Below, in pieces: positions 17,871-24,154 of a DNA stretch of 24,154 nt. The first letter of the stretch is position 1. Every line of letters starts with the position of its first letter. Source of the stretch: Chara braunii. Taxonomy: Eukaryota > Streptophyta > Charophyceae > Charales > Characeae. A program made the translations under genes and the position numbers. The notes beneath the pieces are model-generated. The model was not told the DNA's origin. It searched no databases and saw only the letters and a program-made list of their open reading frames with translations. The stretch is taken from contig BFEA01000344.1 in the NCBI GenBank assembly GCA_003427395.1, positions 1,578,092 to 1,602,245 of the forward strand, written 5' to 3'.

Positions 17871-18318
17871 TTGGCGAGACAAGAAAAAGAAGAGCGTCTC
17901 TGGCCCATCACTCACTCTCACCATTCTCTCTTCAAGTCAAACTCAGCCGTGAGAACTCTCTGCAGAGGAAGGTTCTCTTACCACGACTGGGATAGAGGCT
18001 TTGCGCTTTGTTGAGTGAAGGAAAGGATCTTCTGTCATATGAAGGTAGGCGGGGGGGGCTGAGGGGGGGTGGCTTTCGCATGGTTGTTTTGAATGCCTTT
18101 GGCTCTAATCTATTCGTGGGGAGCAGCCCGTGCTGGGAACCGGGCCCAGCGTGCTAGACAGCAAGATATACGCGGCGGTGAATCGACCAGGTGGGGAGCA
18201 GCATGTGCTGGACTCCAATCTACTCGTGGGGAGCAGTAGGTGCTGGTGGCTCATTTGATGGTGTGAGATGACAGTCATCCAGCGCATGCTGATTGGACAT
18301 TGTGGATTATCTTGACCA

Positions 18319-18411
18319 TACGTGGGATCTCCGTCCTGCGCTGGGGTGAAGTGCTCATCTTGGGGGTTCGCTTTCACCCCAGCACACTATACGTGGGATC
18401 TCCGTCCTGCG
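18319..18411. repeat. 22 bp direct repeats around a hairpin
   Basis: TACGTGGGATCTCCGTCCTG occurs at 18319 and 18390. Between them GCTGGGGTGAA (18340-18350) and TTCACCCCAGC (18373-18383) form an 11 bp perfect stem with a 22-base loop. Located in the intron. Confidence 0.75.
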
Positions 18412-18776
18412 TCTGTTCATTATAGCTGTGTTCTGTGCAAACAATAAGTCCGGATGCAGCCATAATGACCAGGCATTCTATTACCACCATGTGTGTTCTA
18501 TCCTTTGTGCTGGCTGACCGCTTATCTTTCTCTTCCGTTCCTCTTTCCTTTCTTTTTGCTTTGACTGTCGTCGCCGCTGATATCCATTTCGCCTTTTCTG
18601 TGACAAGAGGCTTTGTATGACAGGCGCTGCTTATGTAATTTTAACAACAGCGTGCTCCTCCTCCGGGAGTTGGGACTGTCAGGGATGGAGTGTTATGGCT
18701 GTCCACCTTGTGAGGCTTGTGTGCTTTCTATCATCCTGAACCCCTCTGCCGTTTGGCGCGCTTATTGTTTTTGCAG

Positions 18777-19133
18777 GAATTGGTCCCTAATTGAACAATG
18801 TGTTTACGAGAATGGGCAGACGATCGTGTCCGCCCTACTCATAGCTGCATGTGATATCCTTCCCCCACAGTTGCATCGAGCGGTGGCGAAGGCGATGTCT
18901 GTTTTGTGCAGCAGTTTCCCTTCCCATGCCGGCCAGTGGGTGGCGTCTATATTCCGGCATCCGGAGTTCCCGGCGATTCAAAGTGGCGCCCTCAGACCGA
19001 TCGACCAAGGACGGTTCCTAGAGTTGGTCACTCGACAGCCGGCCCTTCCCATCGCGCGGTTTCAAGACATGATGGTGGAGTTCATCAGTGTGATGAGAAA
19101 GAGATCGAACGGGGACGTGCTCCTAGCGTACAG
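18777..19133 (+). CDS. Transportin-3 / MOS14-like importin-beta receptor, C-terminal exon
   Basis: This exon is 357 nt (one base, 118 codons, two bases) and continues the exon ending at 17097. The peptide runs NWSLIEQCVYENGQTIVSAL, then LIAACDILPPQLHRAVAKAM, a QWVASIFRHPEFP helix, a GRFLELVTRQPALPIARFQD helix and a final EFISVMRKRS helix. This order matches the end of MOS14/TNPO3: a helix before 'LP....LD', a 'W......LP' block, a short 'F..........' helix, then a last basic helix (VCRRNRT in MOS14 as I remember it). The right end is ambiguous. CAG|GTAAGA at 19134 is a near-consensus donor, but if it is not used the frame stops immediately at TAA 19135-19137, giving a C-terminus ...LLAYR. MOS14 extends about 15 residues further than this point while TNPO3 ends near it. 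I see no clear next exon downstream. Codon use is mixed with GC-rich third positions, unlike the AT-rich repeats around it. Confidence 0.75.
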
Positions 19134-19305
19134 GTAAGACAGGCAGCTTCACCCACTCCTGGCAGTTATGTAGCGTTCATCTGGCGGGCAGAGGCTACTC
19201 TGCATTGTACAGTGCAGCAGTAAAAGCACGGCCATCCCTGTTGTGTATTTTAAGGTTATAACTTATAATACTTTTGTCTTGTTGTATTGCTACTTGAGAT
19301 TAGGT

Positions 19306-19388
19306 AGACAGAGGGGGGGAGGGGTGGGGGGGAGAAATGTGGTGTGGGTGGTCATTTACCGGGGGGGCAAAGGAGGGGGGGGGGAATC
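19306..19388 (+). repeat. G-rich tract with quadruplex potential
   Basis: At least six runs of four or more G lie within 85 bases, about 170 bp after the last transportin exon. It could influence 3' end formation, but nothing in the sequence proves this. Confidence 0.7.
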
Positions 19389-19499
19389 AGTGGGGACTAG
19401 CTCTAATGGGGGTTAGAGAGAGTGTAACTTGTGTGACAAAATTGCTGCTGGTTAGTGAGTTTGTTTGATGGTTGGTTTAGTCAAAAGAGGAAGCTGGTG

Positions 19500-20265
19500 G
19501 TTCGCTTAGACCAGAAATGGACAACGGGACCCCGATAGGGAAGGAAAGAGAGGGAGTGTATGGAAGCAAGAGTGTTTTGGTTTGGTTGTTTTTGAAAAGC
19601 GAAACTGAATTTGGCCACGTTTGCGGTCAAAAGCATTCAGAAAAGTACAGCTGTGATTGCGTTTAGACAGGACACAGGAAGGCGTTGGGTCTTTTAGACC
19701 AGCCAACAGAACCCAGATAGGCCAGGACACTGAGGGAGTAGTGTAAGGAAGCAAAATTTTTTCGGTGTCAAAATTCTCTCTGGCTGTCTTTCAAAAGCGA
19801 CGGAATTTGGCCGTGCTTGTGGCCAAAAGCATTTAGAAAAAAAGGGCAGCTGAGATGGCACCGCACCTTGTTTGCTTCCTGTGTAAAGGAAGAGTGGTGC
19901 CCTTCTCGGATTTGGTGCCATTGAGTGCTAGCAGATCAGATCGGTATGGAAGCGAAGGTTTCAGTGCTTTCTCTCTGGCTGTGTTGAAAAAGTGACTGAA
20001 TTTGGCCATGTTCGCGGTCAAAAGCTTTCAGATAACGAGAGCCGAGATGGCATCTTGTTTGCTTGCACTGTAGAAGAAAAGAGTGTTGCCGCTCTCGAGT
20101 TTTGTCCTGTTGAGCGCTAGGTAGTCGATGAGATCGCTCTTTGTTTCCTCGATTAGGGGATTGTAACTGTCCTCTAAATAGATAGATAGGAGGGAAGTTG
20201 TGAGGCCTTTCTCTCTCACGTTGTCCTTGTATACAGCCATGTATATGGTCAGATGCATTCAGGAA
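19500..20265. repeat. Degenerate tandem array, period about 195-230 bp, four units
   Basis: GAATTTGGCC is at 19607, 19803 and 19998, and a diverged counterpart (CAGCCATGTATATGGTCAGA) is near 20235. Each is followed by a GTCAAAAGCATTCAG-like string. Between these lie variants of GACCAG.......CCC.ATAGG or TTGAG.GCTAG. Minus-strand frames of 62-82 codons follow the array periodicity and are probably not genes. Confidence 0.7.
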
Positions 20266-20331
20266 AGCGCGAGTAATGCCGTACTAATGCCTTAACATGG
20301 ACTTGGAACCAAAACACAAGCCATGCCTCCT

Positions 20332-20495
20332 TGTCAGGAGTATGCAATCCCAAGGTGTAAGTAAGGTTGGACTTTTCAACAGTCATTCTGGAAAAAGTAC
20401 AGCTGTGCACATGCCTTAGGGAAAAAAAAAAAAACAAAAAAAAAAACAGAACGTCCAAGCAGGTCATGCTTCCTTGTCGGGAGTATGCAATCTGA
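20332..20495. repeat. Spaced duplication, period 133 bp
   Basis: CATGCCTCCTTGTCAGGAGT at 20332 and CATGCTTCCTTGTCGGGAGT at 20465, both followed by ATGCAATC. A and AC-rich simple sequence (20421-20446) lies between. Confidence 0.75.
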
Positions 20496-20499
20496 CTGT

Positions 20500-21225
20500 G
20501 TGCCTTCACATGGACCGTGTGAGGATGGTGAGAACGTGTGACAACACTGCGGTCACGCAGTTATGTGACATGATGTATGCATGGAGGTCACCCTGCAGCG
20601 GAGAGGTGATGCTGCTATGGATGCCAGGTACTCTGTGAATAATGGAAAATGGCTCCAAAGTTGGATTTGAAATCTTGCTCGCCGCGCCACTCGTCAAATT
20701 TGAAGAAGAGAAAAACTGCTGCAGTTCGAACTCTTGGTTAGCTCGGTGTGGGAAGGAAGGGAGAATCTCTTGTGAAGAAATGCTGAAGCCCTCTTGAGCT
20801 GGAGTGTAGGAGGACAGCCAGGAAGGAGGAGAAGGAGGAGGTGTTTCGACACGCTCAACTGCCTTCAATGGACGCCGGATGGAAACGTGATGGCCGAAGT
20901 GAAACCTGATTCTGAAAACATAATGTGTTCTTCAGGAAGAACAAGGAAGGAAGGAGGGTATCGGCCCCGAAGGGTGCGACCGACCGAAGTGGGTGGACTT
21001 GGGGAAGCGTGGTACTCGGTGGCAGTGCCGACGTGTCAGTTTAGGGAGGCTTCTCACAACTTCTGACATGGCAGATCATGGTGGCTGGAGATGGCGCAAG
21101 GAACAGACCTCACAATCAACGAGTGTGGTTTTCTGCATTCCTTGGTGTTTTTTTTTTTTTTGTTGCGCTTTTGTTGCACTTTTGTTTCTCTTTTGTATTT
21201 TGCAATAAATTGAACTCACCGCCTC
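20500..21225. other. Stretch without recognised gene; one minus-strand frame
   Basis: A 120-codon minus-strand frame (20506-20868) beginning MKAVERVETPPPSPP has a Ser/Pro-rich, polar composition that looks somewhat more protein-like than background, but no domain or splice pair supports it. On the plus strand TTTGCAATAAATTG at about 21199 contains AATAAA. Confidence 0.35.
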
Positions 21226-21237
21226 TGTTAGAATGCC

Positions 21238-21352
21238 AGTGCGTGTGCGCATGCACATGCGCGTGTATGTGTAGCTGCGTCACTGTGTGTGTGCGTGTGG
21301 AAGGGAGAGAACCTGTAGGTAAAGAGAAAGGCACACACAGAAATTGGGGGGG

Positions 21353-21405
<53 letters not shown>
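21238..21405. repeat. GT-rich region and (GA)25 microsatellite
   Basis: An alternating purine-pyrimidine stretch (about 21240-21300, GTGCGTGTGCGCATGCACAT) with Z-DNA potential is followed by a pure GA run at 21356-21405. Confidence 0.95.
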
Positions 21406-21408
<3 letters not shown>

Positions 21409-21639
21409 GGATCTGCATGGAATGGAGCAGCAGAGGGCAGTGGCTGGGACCGTAATGAGATTCCCTCTGGTGACTTGTGATGTGTTTTGCAAAACACGTC
21501 TTGAACAAGACAATACAGAGAAGAAGGTCGGTATTGAGGGCATTCTTGAACAAGACGATACAGAGAAGAAGACCCTAGCGCAGCAAGTCGCTTCTGTGCG
21601 AGCATAACCGTGACAGGGTGGACCTTGCAGCTACTCGCT

Positions 21640-22115
21640 CACATGGTTAACCTCTTGGACCTGGGGTAAGCACCAAGAGAACCCCCTCTTGCGACTCGTT
21701 GGGGGAGGCTTTTCCTGTGTGGGCATTCTCGATCTAGATGGGGATGCGAGTGTCAGCCCTCTTGTGGGACTTGGGAAATCGTTTCGCTGAAGTTTTTCCA
21801 CGTGGTTCCTTGTCGTACCACGTGGTTAACCTCTTCGGACTCGTTGTGATATTTTCACAAAGTCGCTCTTCTCAAGCCATAAACAAGAGGAAACGTTGTT
21901 GATCAGCATGCTGCGATACTCCTTACGGGAGAAAAGGATTTCGCATGCATGCATGGAAGATTAATGGGAGTGTTTTTCATTGTTTTCTTTTGTTCCAACT
22001 GGCTAGAGCAGATGAGAAGGGGATTGACTCGACGGTGCTATTCCGTTTGTTCATCATTTACCGAATTGTAGCATGCACACTGCCGACTCGACGGTGTTAT
22101 TCCGTTTGTTATTTT
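21640..22115. repeat. Two spaced direct repeats
   Basis: CACATGGTTAACCTCTTGGA (21640) recurs as CACGTGGTTAACCTCTTCGG (21820), with CGACTCGTTG or GGACTCGTTG near each. GACTCGACGGTGCTATTCCG (22026) recurs at 22085 as GACTCGACGGTGTTATTCCG, both followed by TTTGTT. Confidence 0.8.
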
Positions 22116-22119
22116 CACG

Positions 22120-22970
22120 GCCTTCATTGTCAGATCGGCAGTGAGTGTGATCCATTCACTGACCGACAATGCGAAGATCACCTGTGTGGATGCAAATGCG
22201 AAGCGCATGTGCGAATACATACGTACATATATTTTGCGTAGAGGTGGAATGCTTTCAAAAGCATAGTTTCGATCCGCTTCTAGAAAGCGTCTGGTGTTTT
22301 TCTAAACCCCTCTGGACAGGGAAGAGGCGCTTTCTGCAATTACTACTAGACAGTTCCGTAGACGGTTTTGCCATGATAGATTGCGGCATTGTGTTCTTGA
22401 CTTAGACTCTTCTTCTGTCTGTTCATGTGGCCGTCTCTCACATGAAGCGGGACCATTTAGCGGGTCGAAAAATGGGACCTATGGGACCACAAGGAGGGAA
22501 GCCTGAGTTTGCGACGGCAGATACGCCCTGTCAGACTGTCGGAGAACCAAGGGGACCAATGGGACCAATGGGGCCAACAGGGACGACAGGTCGATGTATA
22601 CTGGGCAACCTACAGAAAGTAGTGAAACCTTTTGTAAGAAAAAAGGTAGGGTCTTTTTTTGACCAAATGGCAGAGGCTAGAATAGGGTACCCAGGTTTAG
22701 CGGGTGGGCTCATGGACGGGTCTTGGGAATGGTGAAGATGGCTGTTGCTGTATGTACTACAAAGGTCATGAAAGGCATTCAAATCAAAGAACCTTGTAGT
22801 GAAGCCTGCAATGGAACATCCCTTTAGACTCCTTTTGTCAGAGTTTGGGAGATTGCAACAACTTGCGGGTTTTGATCAACTCGCAGGGGAGAGGGGTTGT
22901 GTCGTTTATCAGGTGACGGAGCTAAAATAGAAGCCTGCATTGCGTAGAGGAAGTTGGGGGGGGGGCGGCG
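22120..22970. other. Stretch without confident gene; Gly-Pro-Met-rich frame
   Basis: A frame at 22427-22735 (plus) contains MGPMGPQGG and RGPMGPMGPTGTTG, a few collagen-like triplets. They arise from short GGGACCAAT-type DNA repeats, so I do not call it a gene. Nothing else is recognised. Confidence 0.4.
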
Positions 22971-22976
22971 GGGTTT

Positions 22977-22978
<2 letters not shown>

Positions 22979-23020
<42 letters not shown>
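22979..23020 (+). repeat. Poly-G tract, 42 bases
   Basis: Uninterrupted G42, preceded by a G-rich stretch (22956-22973). A block with CGCAGGGGGAGAGG on its right (about 23063) resembles CGCAGGGGAGAGG on its left (about 22883), suggesting the tract lies in a duplicated segment. Confidence 0.9.
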
Positions 23021-23022
<2 letters not shown>

Positions 23023-23202
23023 GGCAAGGTGTAAAATCAAGCGTTTGTGGAGGTGGAGGACACGCAGGGGGAGAGGAGGGGATGTGTTATTCATGAGGTG
23101 GGGGACTCACATTTGGACCATGTGACTTTTTTCCTCCCAATGTCAATCATCTGTGTTTCCGGCGTGGTGTCGTATCTCTGGCCGTCACTTGTGCAAGTTT
23201 AA

Positions 23203-23320
23203 GGGCATACTCACACGAGCATCTTTATGTTTCTCACGGCATTTAAGAAGGGCAGGCATGGATGTATCTGACTGCAACTACGTCCAGAAACGAGTAAAAG
23301 GTCCGAGTGTGAGTACGCCC
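23203..23320. mobile_element. Family B MITE, complete 118 bp copy
   Basis: Terminal inverted repeats are GGGCATACTCACACGAG and the reverse complement of CCGAGTGTGAGTACGCCC. The internal GTATCTGACTGCAACTA matches the copy at 10278-10400. No target duplication is obvious (flanks GTTTAA and CTAGGT). No coding capacity. Confidence 0.8.
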
Positions 23321-23458
23321 CTAGGTCTAGAACAAGAAACATTTTGCTGTCATTGTGCTTTGTCCGGCGGCTGGCGAGAAACTCGTACGCACACAATTTA
23401 TTTTTCCATTTCTTTTTCCATTGTCAATTGTAAACGCGTTTATTTCTTTTTTTTTTAA

Positions 23459-23533
23459 CAAGTTGGGGGCAGGGGGGAGGTGGTGAGAGGGGGGGGAAGG
23501 GGGTAGAGGGGGAGAGAGAGGGGAGGAGGGGAG
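23459..23533 (+). repeat. G/A-rich tract
   Basis: A nearly all-purine run with many G4-G8 blocks following a poly-T. It has quadruplex or triplex potential. Confidence 0.8.
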
Positions 23534-23915
23534 CACATCGTGGATGCATGTGGATTTATATTAGTAGTGGAGGAAAATAATTATTTTATCGTTATTTTGA
23601 CGGCTGTTGCTGATAACTTTTGACTGTAAATTCTTTCTCTTAGTTCTGTGAATCCAGTCCGATTCAATAATGTTGGCATCAAAGCATGCGGGGGGAGGAG
23701 GGGAGCGCATCATGGATGCTTGTTGATTTATTCTAGTGGGCGCACATTTTTATTTGATGCTTTTTTTGACTTGTGTAAACATGTGTAGTACTTGGGTGGG
23801 TGAAAGCATGGTACACACATGTAGAATCGTAGATAGATCGATCTCTCGATCAAGAGCTTGGGAGGTCGAGTGTTCGAATCCAGTCCGATTCAATAATGTT
23901 GGCGTCAAAGAGTGA
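23524..23915. repeat. Imperfect tandem duplication with a tRNA-like B box
   Basis: GAGGAGGGGAGCACATCGTG (about 23524) recurs as GAGGAGGGGAGCGCATCATG (about 23696). GAATCCAGTCCGATTCAATA, then ATGTTGGC.TCAAAG, occurs at 23650 and 23876. The second unit carries about 54 extra bases including GTTCGAATCC (23873-23882), a canonical pol III B box, but no A box at the right spacing was found, so this is at most a SINE or tRNA remnant. Confidence 0.7.
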
Positions 23916-24033
23916 ACATCATCCTTGGGTGATGGAATATGTGGGACTTAGTCTATAAGCGGTAAAAAAAAGAGTTTCCATGTATCTATCTTTTTTTTTT
24001 TTTTTAAATATTATTATAATTGTCTATATATAT

Positions 24034-24154
24034 TGAGCCTCCTGATTCGTCGGTGAAACTCCGACGAAACAGTTTGTCACAGCCCCTCGTTTGTTGTCCT
24101 CTTCTCTCTCTCTGCCTATTGTTTACCGGGCAGTTCTGTTTGTGACGATATATA
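24034..24154 (-). mobile_element. Inverted copy of the 15293 foldback arm, cut by the window edge
   Basis: Its reverse complement matches 15295-15415 with only a few differences, including AACAGAACTGCCCGGTAAAC and the AGAGAGAGAAGAGGACAACA block. The match continues past the arm into the centre (TTTCACCGAC, AGGAGGCT). The rest of the element lies outside the window. Confidence 0.85.

Larger units (their letters stand above)
17098..18776 (+). other. Phase-2 GT-AG intron of the transportin-like gene
   Basis: The intron is inferred from donor AAGAG|GTGAGA at 17098 and acceptor TGTTTTTGCAG|G ending at 18776. Joining the two sides restores one arginine codon (AG+G) and continuous homology to the transportin C-terminus. 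Within its 1679 bp lie a partial R1 repeat (17393-17460 and 17613-17870), a family A insertion (17663-17837), T- and A-homopolymers, a G-rich tract (18048-18070) and several copies of a CTCCATCTATTGGTGGGGAG-like motif. The frame upstream of 18777 remains open back to 18613, but that stretch has no family similarity and I treat it as intron. Confidence 0.68.

Noticed and set aside
18613-18776. Open frame upstream of the second transportin exon
   Set aside because: It is in frame with the exon but lacks family similarity; the TTTTTGCAG acceptor and exact phase match with 17097 explain the exon start better.
20506-20868. 120-codon minus-strand frame (MKAVERVETPPPSPP...)
   Set aside because: Somewhat protein-like, but no recognised domain, no splice partners and no neighbouring exon; left as a note in the regional entry.
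21116-21607. Arg-Glu and Ser-Leu alternating frames on both strands
   Set aside because: Translations of the (GA)25 microsatellite and GT-rich sequence.
22300-22505. Candidate final transportin exon after CTGGACAG|G
   Set aside because: An open frame in the right phase exists, but its peptide does not resemble the transportin tail and is longer than expected.
22427-22735. Collagen-like frame with GPMGPMGPT
   Set aside because: Only about four triplets, generated by short GGGACCAAT DNA repeats; the rest of the frame shows no pattern and no splice context.

Overview
The window is gene-poor, repeat-dense eukaryotic nuclear DNA. It shows GT-AG splicing, long homopolymers, microsatellites, foldback elements and a tRNA-derived SINE, and no bacterial-style gene packing. 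The only confidently recognised gene fragment is the C-terminal part of a transportin-3 / MOS14 (transportin-SR) type importin-beta receptor on the plus strand. As I remember the families, it lines up slightly better with the plant MOS14 C-terminus than with animal TNPO3. A large, repeat-bloated streptophyte genome (charophyte alga or plant) is therefore my best guess, but it is an inference.

Layout. 1-780 is a poly-A tract followed by a diverged copy of a dispersed repeat (called R1 here). 1036-1735 holds three consecutive long hairpins, two of them related. 2831-7150 is a mosaic of local tandem duplications (31, 33, 55, about 85 and 116 bp periods) and of members of a palindrome-ended repeat family (family A, ends like GTACTGGTGGTTTAA). 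7499-9205 is a 1.7 kb element with long diverged terminal inverted repeats and a GC-rich interior. 10158-10995 carries short GGCCATACTCACAC-ended MITEs (family B) and a 200 bp tandem duplication. 11750-15285 has more family A copies, a duplicated TAG microsatellite and a SINE at 14861-15085. 15293-15621 is a foldback element whose arm recurs in inverted orientation at the right edge of the window (24034-24154).

The transportin exons are 16856-17097 and 18777-19133. They are joined by a 1679 bp phase-2 intron that itself contains R1 and family A insertions and copies of a short motif. After the gene come a G-rich tract, a degenerate array of about 200 bp repeats (19500-20260), microsatellites, a 42-base poly-G, another family B MITE and a tandem duplication with a tRNA-like B box.

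The most informative structure is at 17613-17850. A family A element sits inside an R1 copy whose uninterrupted counterparts are present at 631-660 and 15840-15870, so filled and empty sites can be compared within one window. I found no convincing CRISPR array, rRNA, complete tRNA, reverse transcriptase or complete transposase gene.
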